From Chloroflexota bacterium (GTDB lineage: Bacteria; Chloroflexota; UBA6077), in the NCBI GenBank assembly GCA_021806765.1, contig JAJZQR010000052.1, positions 1-25,793 on the forward strand: a stretch of 25,793 nucleotides of DNA, given 5' to 3'. Shown here in pieces: positions 7,415 to 14,265 of the stretch. Under the pieces are notes generated by a model. It was given only the letters and a program-made list of their open reading frames with translations. It was not told the DNA's origin and did no database searches. Numbering within the stretch: the stretch's first letter is position 1; each line of letters begins with the position of its first letter. The translations under genes and the position numbers were made by a program.

Positions 7415-8017
7415 CGGCAGGAAGAAGCTGCAGCGGCCGGCCCCGTCCAGGAGACTGCCCCTCTGCTCCACCTCCACCCCCAGCATCTCCTTGAGGAAGA
7501 GTTGGTCGACGGAGCACACCTCCCGGTTCTGCTGAGCCACAGAGTAGAAGAGGCAGTTGTAGTGATGCAGCAGGAAGCCGTCCTCCACCCTCTCCCAGGA
7601 GGCGAAGCTGCCGAACTGGTCCAGGATCCGGCTCACCGACTCCACCCGCTGCTCCAGGGTGGCCCCATCCACCTTGTCCATCAAGATAGTCGCCATGCTG
7701 CGGGCGGCCGAGGCCAGAACCGCGCCCGCGAGGGAGGTGCCCCCCTTGTCCTGAAGGGAGTCCAGCAGCTTCTCCGCCAGCAGGTCGTAGCGCTTGGGGA
7801 AGATCTCCTCGGCCTTGGGAGTGAGAGAGTAGACCAGGGCGGGCCTGCCGGGCTTCTCCCGGACCGTGGTCCGCTTGACGTAGCCGTCGCGATCCAGCAC
7901 CACCAGGTGGAGACGCACCCCCATCAGGGTCATGTTGAGGGCCTTGGAGAGCTCGTCCACCGTGGCTCGCCCGCGCCGTTTGAGGAGTTGGAGTATCTCC
8001 CATCGGGTTGGCTGCAT
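7403..8017 (-). CDS. SufR/ArsR-like winged-helix transcriptional regulator with a C-terminal cysteine set
   Basis: A 204-residue DNA-binding protein. The N-terminal winged helix-turn-helix (residues 3-65: RWEILQLLKRRG, TVDELSKALNMTLMGVRLHLVVL, wing KPGRPALVYSLT) is of the DeoR/ArsR-like type seen in SufR. The C-terminus has Cys155, Cys168 and Cys196. The first pair has the C-x12-C spacing of SufR; the third SufR cysteine is absent and the last is one residue short of its usual place. A three-cysteine [4Fe-4S] or [2Fe-2S] sensor is likely. Start ATG 8017 has GGAGGGGGAG upstream, whereas the ATG at 8044 abuts its purine run with no spacing. It is divergent from mrp/apbC, so it plausibly controls Fe-S or redox genes. 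I do not give the symbol sufR because no suf operon is visible. Confidence 0.82.
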   Translation of the reverse strand: MQPTRWEILQLLKRRGRATVDELSKALNMTLMGVRLHLVVLDRDGYVKRTTVREKPGRPALVYSLTPKAEEIFPKRYDLLAEKLLDSLQDKGGTSLAGAVLASAARSMATILMDKVDGATLEQRVESVSRILDQFGSFASWERVEDGFLLHHYNCLFYSVAQQNREVCSVDQLFLKEMLGVEVEQRGSLLDGAGRCSFFLPVSD

Positions 8018-8100
8018 CGTAGTCTCCCCCTCCATCCGAACCATCCCCTCTAGGCCGACGGGTGTCCGCAGCCGCCTGGGCGGGGCTGCGCCACCGCGCG

Positions 8101-8130
8101 ATCATAACATAACGGGCCAGGAATGGACAG
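8101..8130 (-). promoter_or_regulatory. Candidate promoter of the SufR-like gene
   Basis: On the minus strand, CTGTCC (complement of 8125-8130), an 18-bp spacer and TATGAT (complement of 8101-8106) make a sigma-70-like promoter with a good -10 and a weak -35. It would give a leader of about 75 nt before the 8017 start. Confidence 0.45.
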
Positions 8131-8164
8131 TAGAGATAGTTGCTATAGCCTTATCCTTTCCTGG

Positions 8165-8203
8165 TAGCGCGCTATTTACCATTTTTATCGCGCACAATTG
8201 CGC
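8165..8203. promoter_or_regulatory. Palindromes in the divergent regulator/mrp promoter (candidate operators)
   Basis: Two small inverted repeats lie here: TAGCGCGCTA (8165-8174, perfect) and GCGCA-CAAT-TGCGC (8190-8203, perfect 5-bp arms). The second overlaps the candidate -35 of mrp. They are natural candidate binding sites for the divergently encoded SufR-like regulator. They do not match the CAAC-N6-GTTG operator described for cyanobacterial SufR, so the link is inference. Confidence 0.4.
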
Positions 8204-8226
8204 AACTCCACCCGGCGAGTTAGAAT
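8198..8226 (+). promoter_or_regulatory. Candidate promoter of mrp/apbC
   Basis: TTGCGC (8198-8203), a spacer of exactly 17 bp and TAGAAT (8221-8226, five of six matches to the -10 consensus). The predicted start near 8233 gives a leader of about 36 nt before the GTG at 8269. Confidence 0.5.
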
Positions 8227-8268
8227 GCTGCTGGACAGCCTACAGAAGCCCCGGAGGAGGAGCGTTTA

Positions 8269-9360
8269 GTGTTCGGCAAGAAGGATGTCACCAAAGAGGA
8301 TGTGCTCAAGGTCCTCGGCACCGTCCAGGAGCCCGAGCTGCACCGCGACCTGGTGAGCCTGGGCATGGTGGAGGATCTCCAGGTCGAGGGTTCCAGTGTC
8401 GGTTTCACCGTGGTCCTCACGACCCCCGCATGCCCCCTCAAGAGCGAGATCGAGAGGCAGGCCAGGGAGGCCGTGATGGCGATCCCGGGCGTGAAAGAGG
8501 TGCAGGTCAAGCTGACCTCCAGGGTCCGCACGGCCCAGCGAGAGAAGGCGATGATTCCGGGCGTTCGGAACGTGATAGCGGTTGGCAGCGGCAAGGGGGG
8601 AGTGGGTAAGTCCACCGTCTCCGTGGGGTTGGCCCTCGCCCTGGCCGAATCCGGCGCCAAGGTCGGACTGCTGGACGCGGACGTCTGGGGCCCCAATATC
8701 CCCCAGATGCTCGGGGTTCAGACCCCGCCCCAGCAAGACGGAGACAAGATCCTTCCGGCTCTCAGCCACGAGGTCAAGATGATCTCCATGGGCTTCTTCG
8801 TCGACGAGAGCACGCCGGTCATCTGGCGAGGCCCCATGGTTGGGAAGATGGTGGAGCAGCTCCTCACCGACGTGGATTGGGGCGAGCTGGACTACCTGGT
8901 GGTGGACCTGCCGCCGGGCACCGGCGACGCCTCGCTGACCCTCGCCCAGGCCATACCCCTGAGCGGCCTGGTCGTGGTGGTTACCCCGCAGGATGTAGCC
9001 GTGGCCGACGCCCTGAAGGCCGTCTCCATGTTCGAGCGACTCAACATCCCTATCCTGGGGATCGTCGAGAACATGAGCTACTTCCTCTGCCCCCACTGCA
9101 ACGAGCGGACGGACATCTTTGGCCAGGGTGGAGCCCGGAGGATAGCCGAGAAGCACGACGTCCCGCTGCTGGGCGAGCTTCCCCTGGATCCCGCCGTCAG
9201 GGCGGGAGGAGATACGGGGCAGCCGATCCTGGTGGTGGCCCCCCAGTCCCCGGTCTCGGAGGCCTTCCGGAAGATGGCGGGCCGGGTAGCCGCCAGGGTT
9301 AGCGTGCTCGGCTCTGTGAGAGGAAGCGAGAGCGCTGAGGCCACGGCGCGAAGGGGCTAG
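8269..9360 (+). CDS. mrp: Mrp/ApbC family Fe-S cluster carrier P-loop ATPase
   Basis: A 363-residue protein that binds and delivers [4Fe-4S] clusters to apo-proteins and uses ATP; cytosolic dimer. The N-terminal MIP18/DUF59 domain (about residues 7-85: EDVLKVLGTVQEPELHRDLVSLGMV, TTPACPLK) is followed by the deviant Walker A GSGKGGVGKST (106-116), LLDADVWGPN, and DLPPGTGD (Walker B). A CxxC, Cys274 and Cys277 in CPHCNE, bridges a cluster at the dimer interface. Start GTG 8269 is set by GGAGGAGG eight bases upstream. It is divergent from a SufR-like regulator and followed by thioredoxin reductase, so Fe-S repair and thiol redox control are grouped together. apbC is an equally valid symbol. Confidence 0.93.
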   Translation: MFGKKDVTKEDVLKVLGTVQEPELHRDLVSLGMVEDLQVEGSSVGFTVVLTTPACPLKSEIERQAREAVMAIPGVKEVQVKLTSRVRTAQREKAMIPGVRNVIAVGSGKGGVGKSTVSVGLALALAESGAKVGLLDADVWGPNIPQMLGVQTPPQQDGDKILPALSHEVKMISMGFFVDESTPVIWRGPMVGKMVEQLLTDVDWGELDYLVVDLPPGTGDASLTLAQAIPLSGLVVVVTPQDVAVADALKAVSMFERLNIPILGIVENMSYFLCPHCNERTDIFGQGGARRIAEKHDVPLLGELPLDPAVRAGGDTGQPILVVAPQSPVSEAFRKMAGRVAARVSVLGSVRGSESAEATARRG

Positions 9361-9441
9361 CCGAAGTTGTTGCGGTTTCTTCTGGCACAGGGGCTGCAGA
9401 GGCTCGGTTGAAGTTGCGGCCGTCTGGAGGTGTCATCCCCG

Positions 9442-10380
9442 ATGGAAGAGTACGACGTGGTGATCGTGGGAGGCGGACCTGCCGGATTGACGGCGGGCCT
9501 GTACGCATCCCGAGCCAAGCTGAAAGCGCTGCTCATAGAGAAGAAGTGGCCTGGCGGCCAGCTGATGAACACCGAGAGGGTCGAGGACTACCCCGGTTTC
9601 GAGAGCATATCGGGGCCGGAGCTGGCTCAGCGCATGGAGCGCCAGGTGCGGAAGCTGGGGCTCCAGATCGAGCTGGACGAGGTGCGCTGCGTCAAGCCGA
9701 AGGGCGAGCGGAAGCTGGTGGAGGCGGAGAGCGGTAAGCAGTACCTGGCCAAGGCCGTCATCGTGACGGCGGGGGGCGAGCCGCGGAAGATGGGGGTGCC
9801 GGGCGAGGAGGAGTTCGCCGGCAGGGGCGTCTCCTACTGCGCCATCTGCGACGGGGCCTTCTTCCAGGATCATGAGATCGCGGTAGTGGGCGGCGGCGAC
9901 GCGGCGGTAGAGGAGGCGGTCTTCCTCACCCGTTTCGCCCGAAAGGTGCATCTACTGCACAGGAGGTCCGATTTCCGGGCATCCCCCACCCTGATCGAGC
10001 GGGCCAGGGGGAACCCCAAGATAGAGATCCACCTCAACACCCTGGTGACGTCGATCCACGGGACCGATCAGGTGGAGTACGTCACCTTCCAGCGGGACGG
10101 CAAGGAGGGGAGACTGGACGTCACCGGCGTGTTCATCTTCATCGGCTTCGTCCCCAACACCCAGCTCTTCTGCGGCCACGTGGAGCACGACAAGTACGGC
10201 TACGTCCTCACCAACTCCAACATGGAGACCTCGGTCCTGGGGATCTACGCCGCCGGTGACCTGAGATCACAGCTCACCCGCCAGATCACCACGGCCGTCG
10301 GCGACGGCACAACGGCCGCCATCGCGGCCCAGCACTTCATCGAGAAGCTGCCCGAAACCGTGATGGAGAGCTACCCGTAG
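9442..10380 (+). CDS. trxB: Thioredoxin-disulfide reductase
   Basis: FAD enzyme that passes NADPH electrons to thioredoxin (or a related thiol carrier). The product of 312 residues is typical of the low-molecular-weight type. It has the FAD motif GGGPAGLTAGLYASRA, the redox-active disulfide Cys133-Ala-Ile-Cys136 (SYCAICDG), the NADPH motif GGGDAAVEEA, the HRRSDFRAS loop that reads the 2'-phosphate, and the C-terminal FAD motif GIYAAGDLR. Start ATG 9442 is preferred because GGAGGT (9426-9431) lies ten bases before it; the in-frame GTG at 9430 overlaps that site. Its position 81 bp downstream of mrp, without an obvious terminator, suggests co-transcription. Confidence 0.94.
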   Translation: MEEYDVVIVGGGPAGLTAGLYASRAKLKALLIEKKWPGGQLMNTERVEDYPGFESISGPELAQRMERQVRKLGLQIELDEVRCVKPKGERKLVEAESGKQYLAKAVIVTAGGEPRKMGVPGEEEFAGRGVSYCAICDGAFFQDHEIAVVGGGDAAVEEAVFLTRFARKVHLLHRRSDFRASPTLIERARGNPKIEIHLNTLVTSIHGTDQVEYVTFQRDGKEGRLDVTGVFIFIGFVPNTQLFCGHVEHDKYGYVLTNSNMETSVLGIYAAGDLRSQLTRQITTAVGDGTTAAIAAQHFIEKLPETVMESYP

Positions 10381-10410
10381 GGGCCAACGGGGGGACGGGG
10401 ATTGCGTACC

Positions 10411-10509
10411 GCCTCTCCCTATGGGAGAGGCCGCCCGGAGGGCGGGTGAGGGCTGAGACGTTGCCAACCAAACAGCCCTCACCCCGACCCTCTCCCAGAG
10501 GGAGAGGGG
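10411..10509. repeat. Compound inverted repeat of CCCTCTCCC type between convergent genes
   Basis: Two related elements face each other. The left carries hairpin GCCTCTCCC-TAT-GGGAGAGGC (10411-10431) and CGCCC-GGA-GGGCG. The right carries CCCTCTCCC-AGA-GGGAGAGGG. GGGTGAGGGCTG and CAGCCCTCACCC form perfect 12-bp arms between them. The whole can fold into a cruciform or a long stem and sits between convergent trxB and the aldolase gene, so it may end transcription in both directions. GACGGGG (10394-10400) and CCCCGTC (10532-10538) extend the symmetry outward. The repeat type is known from many high-G+C genomes; its function here is inference. Confidence 0.75.
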
Positions 10510-10546
10510 AAATCAGCGCTCTCCCCCGCCTCCCCGTCTTAGAAGG

Positions 10547-11569
10547 CTACGCTCGCCAGACCAGGTGGACCAGGTTGCCTCCCGGGTCCCGCTGCTTCAG
10601 GTACACCAGCTTCGAGGAGGGGCTGATCTTCGGCTCCTCCAGCTCGTATCCCCGAGCCTTCAGATCCGACATGGCCGCATCGAAGTCGCTCACCGACACC
10701 GCGATGTGGCACCGCTCCCCGGTCGGACTCGCCATCGCCTCGATCCAGCCGTACTGTCCGTAGTTGGCGAAGAAGCCCGTCTTACCGGCGGGGCTCACCG
10801 GCCACCCGAAGGCCTTGCGATACCACTCGGCCGTGCCTTCTGAGCCGCCCTCACCCCCGGGGTATACCCCAACGTGCTCGATGGGCCCGAACAGGGGCTT
10901 CCCCCTGGCCTTCTGCACCCAGCCGATCACCTGGGCCACCTTCCCCTTCAGGGCGTCGAACTCGCCGGCCGCCACCAGATCCTTCCGGATCAGGTCCGAA
11001 CCCATGCCCAGGCAGGCGACGCCCCCCTTTATCCAGGCCGTCACGCTCTCCTCGGTGGCCTGCACCCCGCCCGTCGGCATGACCCTCGTCCAGGGCATCG
11101 GCCCCAGCACCGCCTTCACGAAGCTAGGTCCCCCCACCTCGGAGCCTGGGAACAGCTTGACGATCTCCACCCCCAACTCCTCGGCAGCGGAGATCTCGCT
11201 GGCGCTCCCGCAGCCGGGGGAATAGGGAACCTTCCGGCGGTTGCACAGCCTGGCCACCTCCGGGTTCAGGATCGGACCCACCACGAAGTTGGCCCCGCTG
11301 GATATGTACAGCGCCGCCGTCGGCGCGTCGACCACCGAGCCCACCCCCAGGATCACGCTGGGGTCCGCCTTGGCAAAGTGGCGCACCAGCTCTCCGAACA
11401 GCTGGAAGGCCAGATCGCCCCGATTGGTGAACTCCACCACCTTGGCCCCACCTGCCAAGCAGGCCTCGACGATCTTCTTGGCCACATCCACATCCTCGTG
11501 GTAGAAGACCGGCACCACCCCGATCTGGAGCATCTTGTTCAGCACGTCCAACCGACTGAACCGAGCCAT
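10547..11569 (-). CDS. eda: KDPG/KHG aldolase fused to a C-terminal VOC (glyoxalase-like) domain
   Basis: A 340-residue two-domain protein. Residues 1 to about 215 are a class I 2-dehydro-3-deoxyphosphogluconate aldolase. Glu46 and Arg50 (VVEFTNRG) and the Schiff-base Lys138 (IVKLFPG) match E. coli Eda Glu45, Arg49 and Lys133, and GVGSVVDAPTA, NPEVARLCNRR, SPGCGSASE and MPTGGV are typical. Residues about 222-340 (HVGVYPGG, EWYRKAFGW, CHIAVSVSD, DPGGNLVHLVW) form a vicinal-oxygen-chelate fold, with His where many members have a metal-binding Glu (NLVHL). The aldolase splits KDPG into pyruvate and glyceraldehyde 3-phosphate; what the VOC half does is unknown. Start ATG 11569 follows a GGAGGAGGAGG run. 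With kdgK upstream it completes the KDG branch of Entner-Doudoroff-type catabolism. Confidence 0.88.
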   Translation of the reverse strand: MARFSRLDVLNKMLQIGVVPVFYHEDVDVAKKIVEACLAGGAKVVEFTNRGDLAFQLFGELVRHFAKADPSVILGVGSVVDAPTAALYISSGANFVVGPILNPEVARLCNRRKVPYSPGCGSASEISAAEELGVEIVKLFPGSEVGGPSFVKAVLGPMPWTRVMPTGGVQATEESVTAWIKGGVACLGMGSDLIRKDLVAAGEFDALKGKVAQVIGWVQKARGKPLFGPIEHVGVYPGGEGGSEGTAEWYRKAFGWPVSPAGKTGFFANYGQYGWIEAMASPTGERCHIAVSVSDFDAAMSDLKARGYELEEPKISPSSKLVYLKQRDPGGNLVHLVWRA

Positions 11570-11600
11570 CGCTACTTTCCTCCTCCTCCCTTTGTTAAGA

Positions 11601-11721
11601 CGTAGGGCAGGGGCTTGTCCCCTGCCGCCGGGCGGGCCAGCAGCGTGACGCGAGCGGGCGCAACGTCACGGCCAGCCCCTACGACGGCACCGGGCGGCGG
11701 GGCACAGGGCCCCGCCCTACA
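11601..11721. repeat. Inverted pair of GTAGGG-type hairpin repeats (second copy)
   Basis: Between kdgK and the aldolase gene, one element begins CGTAGGGCAGGGGC (hairpin with GTCCCCTGCC) and a facing one ends GCCCCGCCCTACA (hairpin with GGCGGGGC). The ends are imperfect reverse complements of each other, as in the pair at 1927-2005. The middle (about 11640-11690) contains GCCAGCCCCTACGA. The element lies inside a probable operon, so it could lower expression of the distal aldolase gene or be neutral. Confidence 0.7.
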
Positions 11722-11735
11722 CCGCCCCTGTTTAC

Positions 11736-12770
11736 TTATCGGGAGACCCGCCCCGAGGCGTCGCCACCCATCAGCTTCTCGACCTCGTCCACACCGACCA
11801 TGTTGTAGTCGCCGAAGATGGAGTGCTTCAGGCAGGAGGCGGCCACCGCGAAGTTCAGCGCCTTCTGGGGCTCGCCGTAGCTCTTGAGCCCGTAGATCAC
11901 CCCCGCCGAGAAGGAGTCGCCACCACCTACCCGGTCCACGATGTGGGTGATGTCGTAGGTACGAGCAGTGTACAGCTTGCCGCCGTCGTACAGCACGCCC
12001 GACCAGCTGTTGTGGCTGGCGGAGAAGGAGCCCCGCAGGGTGATCGCCACCCGCTTCAATCGCGGGAACCTGGCCACCAGCTGCTGGCAGACGGCCTCGT
12101 ACCTGGCAGCGTCCACCTTCCCGCTGGTAACGTCGGTGCCGGCCGCCTTGATCCCGAACACCTTGTCGGCGTCCTCCTCGTTGCCGATGGCCACGTCGGC
12201 GTACCCGACCAGCTCGCTCATCACCTCGCCCGCCGTCTTGCCCCACTTCCACAGCTTCGCCCGGTAGTTCAGGTCGCAGGACACGGTCAGCCCCATCTCC
12301 CTGGCCACCGCGGCCGCCTCGATGGACACCTCCGCCGCCCCTCGGGATATGGCGGGAGTGATCCCCGTAACGTGGAACCAATCGGCGTCGGCGAACACCG
12401 CCTTCCAGTCCACCATCCCCCGCTCGATGGTGCTGATGGAGCTGCCCGACCGATCGTACACCACCTTGCTCCCTCGCTGGACGGCCCCATTCTCCAGGAA
12501 GTAGATCCCGATCCTCTCGCCACCGCGGACGATCTTGTCCACCCCGACGCCGAAGCTCCTGAGGTTGGCCACGCAGGCGTCGGCGATTTCGTTCTTGGGC
12601 AGCCGGGTGACGTAGTCTGCCGCCACCCCGAACTGGGCAAGCGACACGGCGACGTTGGCTTCGCCGCCACCGAAGGTGGCGTCGTAGCTGCCGGTCTGCC
12701 CGAAGCGCAGAAAGCCGGGCGGCGAGAGCCGCAGCATGATCTCCCCAAAGGTCACTACCTTCTTGGCCAT
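11736..12770 (-). CDS. kdgK: PfkB-family sugar kinase, probable 2-keto-3-deoxygluconate kinase
   Basis: A 344-residue ribokinase/PfkB-fold kinase. Visible are the N-terminal GEIMLRLSPP, the di-glycine substrate hinge GGGEANVAVSLA (34-45), and the C-terminal signature DRVGGGDSFSAG (279-290), where Asp285 is the catalytic base. GEIMLRL with RFGQ, and the KDPG aldolase 166 bp downstream, point to 2-dehydro-3-deoxygluconate as substrate, giving KDPG. Start ATG 12770 has GGAGG seven bases upstream. The divergent LacI-family gene is the obvious regulator, and a sigma-70-like promoter is visible at 12910-12937. The exact sugar acid could differ (KDG versus KDGal or another 2-keto acid). Confidence 0.88.
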   Translation of the reverse strand: MAKKVVTFGEIMLRLSPPGFLRFGQTGSYDATFGGGEANVAVSLAQFGVAADYVTRLPKNEIADACVANLRSFGVGVDKIVRGGERIGIYFLENGAVQRGSKVVYDRSGSSISTIERGMVDWKAVFADADWFHVTGITPAISRGAAEVSIEAAAVAREMGLTVSCDLNYRAKLWKWGKTAGEVMSELVGYADVAIGNEEDADKVFGIKAAGTDVTSGKVDAARYEAVCQQLVARFPRLKRVAITLRGSFSASHNSWSGVLYDGGKLYTARTYDITHIVDRVGGGDSFSAGVIYGLKSYGEPQKALNFAVAASCLKHSIFGDYNMVGVDEVEKLMGGDASGRVSR

Positions 12771-12909
12771 GACTCATCCTCCAGATCTGAATGCCTAGAG
12801 CCGCCAACGGGCTATCGGATCCACAGAGCGCCCCAACCCGATTGGACGCCCACGGTCACACCCCTTCCCAACAATCTCAGGCATCGATAAGCATTCGGTG
12901 ATAAACTAC

Positions 12910-12937
12910 ATGGTAGCCTACCCCTGCATCCTGTCAA
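12910..12937 (-). promoter_or_regulatory. Candidate promoter of the kdgK-aldolase operon
   Basis: On the minus strand a perfect TTGACA (complement of 12932-12937) is followed after 16 bp by TACCAT (complement of 12910-12915). Transcription would start near 12903, giving a leader of about 130 nt. Confidence 0.5.
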
Positions 12938-13059
12938 GGGCAGAAAGGCGACGAGGCGAGAGCGACCGCCAGACTGCTCGGATAACTGCGCCCGAGGCGG
13001 CTATGCCACCCACTCCAGAATTGTTGGTGCCGGAGGTAGCGCCGAGGGTCGGCGCGTGC

Positions 13060-13065
13060 TAGAAT
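13060..13065 (+). promoter_or_regulatory. Candidate -10 of the LacI-family gene
   Basis: TAGAAT, five of six matches to the sigma-70 -10, lies directly before the 34-bp palindrome, so the start point (about 13072) would fall inside it. No good -35 is seen 16-18 bp upstream (TAGCGC), as expected for an activator-dependent or weak promoter. Confidence 0.4.
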
Positions 13066-13067
13066 AG

Positions 13068-13101
13068 CATGGCAATCGGTTTCCGGCAACCGATTGCCAT
13101 G
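13068..13101. promoter_or_regulatory. 34-bp near-perfect palindrome, candidate LacI-family operator
   Basis: Arms of 17 bp match at 16 positions. The outer 14 bp (CATGGCAATCGGTT and AACCGATTGCCATG) are perfect and the centre is CC/GG, as in LacI-type operators. It overlaps the predicted start of the LacI-family gene, so binding should block that gene (autorepression). Control of kdgK would need looping or a second site. Confidence 0.65.
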
Positions 13102-13163
13102 GCCGCGGAGGCCGCCACCCAATTCGCGCGGCGCTCACGCCATACTACCGCAGAGGAGCCGAG

Positions 13164-14165
13164 ATGAACCCTACCCTTCGGGATGTCGCCCGGCATGCAG
13201 GCGTCTCCATAACCACCGCGTCGCGAGTGCTCAGCGGCAGCGATCACCCCGTCGCCGCAGAAGTGCGAAAGCGCGTCCTACAGGCTGCCGAGGAACTCGA
13301 TTTCACCCCCAATGCCTTCGCTCGAGGGCTGTCCAAGCGCGAGGTTCGGCTGATCGGGCTGGTGATTCCGGACATACGAGACCCCTACTTCGTGGAGATA
13401 GCCCGAGGCACCGAGGATGTGGCCAGCCAGGAGGGCTACATGGTGGTGCTGTGCAACACCGACCGCAATCCCGACAAGGAGCGAAAGTACGTCGAGGAAC
13501 TGCGAGCCATGCGGGCGGGCATCATCCTCACCGGCGGCGGTGTCAATCGCGAAGCCCACCTGGCGGACATCGTCAGCCATCCCGCTCCCGTCGTGGTGAT
13601 CGGCCACCACGAGATCCCCTGTTCCTCGGTCCAGATCGACAACGTCCGCGGGGCCATCGAGGCTACCGAGCACCTCATCAGCTTGGGTCACCACAGAATC
13701 GGCCACATTAGCGGTCCACTTGCTTCCGCAACAGCGACAGACCGGGTGGAGGGATTCGAGCGGGCCATGGATGGGCACGGCTTGCCGGTGGATCGGTCCC
13801 TGGTGGTGGAGAGCGACTTCACCTTCGACGGGGGCGCGGAAGCGCTTCGCCGGCTGTGGGAGAACCCCTGCCCTCCTCAAGCCCTCTTTGCCGCCAACGA
13901 CATGATGGCCATGGGCGCCCTGCGCGAGGCCCGCCACCTGGGAATTCGGGTCCCCCAGGATCTACCCGTCATCGGATTCAACGGCATCGCCGGGGCGGAA
14001 CGGACCGATCCGCCCCTGAGCACCATCCACTTCTGTCTGCGCCAGATCGGCAAGACAGCGACCGAGATGCTCCTCCATCAACTGAAGAGCCATCAGGAGG
14101 AGCGCACCTCGGTGCTGATCCAGGGCAGGCTGGTAGTGCGCGAGTCCACCGTGACCACGACGTAA
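13164..14165 (+). CDS. LacI-family transcriptional regulator
   Basis: A 333-residue repressor. The N-terminal helix-turn-helix and hinge (TLRDVARHAGVSITTASRVLSG through TPNAFARGLSKREV, residues 4-60) is followed by a periplasmic-binding-protein-like effector domain (LIGLVIPDIRDPYFVEIARGTEDVA, LGHHRIGHISGP, ALFAANDMMAMGAL, LPVIGFNGI). It starts at ATG with GAGGAG five bases upstream. Encoded divergently from kdgK and the aldolase fusion, it most likely senses 2-keto-3-deoxygluconate, KDPG or a related sugar acid; the effector cannot be read from sequence. The 34-bp palindrome upstream is its probable operator. Confidence 0.92.
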   Translation: MNPTLRDVARHAGVSITTASRVLSGSDHPVAAEVRKRVLQAAEELDFTPNAFARGLSKREVRLIGLVIPDIRDPYFVEIARGTEDVASQEGYMVVLCNTDRNPDKERKYVEELRAMRAGIILTGGGVNREAHLADIVSHPAPVVVIGHHEIPCSSVQIDNVRGAIEATEHLISLGHHRIGHISGPLASATATDRVEGFERAMDGHGLPVDRSLVVESDFTFDGGAEALRRLWENPCPPQALFAANDMMAMGALREARHLGIRVPQDLPVIGFNGIAGAERTDPPLSTIHFCLRQIGKTATEMLLHQLKSHQEERTSVLIQGRLVVRESTVTTT

Positions 14166-14265
14166 GTCGAGATGCCTGGGGACCCAACCCTCCGCCGGAT
14201 GCGGACACATCGATGGCATGTCTACAGAGACGGCCCCGAGAAACCATCGGGGAGTGTAAGACACC

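Larger units (their letters stand above)
12771..13163. other. Divergent intergenic region of kdgK and the LacI-family gene
   Basis: This 393-bp stretch holds no convincing gene. It contains the kdgK ribosome site, a leftward promoter (12910-12937), a rightward -10 (TAGAAT, 13060-13065), a 34-bp near-perfect palindrome (13068-13101) and the GAGGAG ribosome site of the LacI gene. A region at 12834-12846 reads AACCCGATTGGAC, like a degraded half of the palindrome. A 62-codon reading frame on the minus strand overlaps the palindrome and looks fortuitous. Confidence 0.7.

Noticed and set aside
8018..8268. Canonical SufR operator (CAAC-N6-GTTG)
   Set aside because: I looked for this arrangement in the divergent promoter and did not find it; only other short palindromes are present.
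11572..12807. 411-codon minus-strand frame overlapping kdgK
   Set aside because: Same strand but a different frame from kdgK; its product is Arg/Gly-rich without motifs, while the kdgK frame shows a complete PfkB signature and a good ribosome site.
12934..13122. 62-codon minus-strand frame in the kdgK/LacI intergenic region
   Set aside because: No ribosome site, no recognisable product, and it runs through the operator palindrome; better explained as chance.
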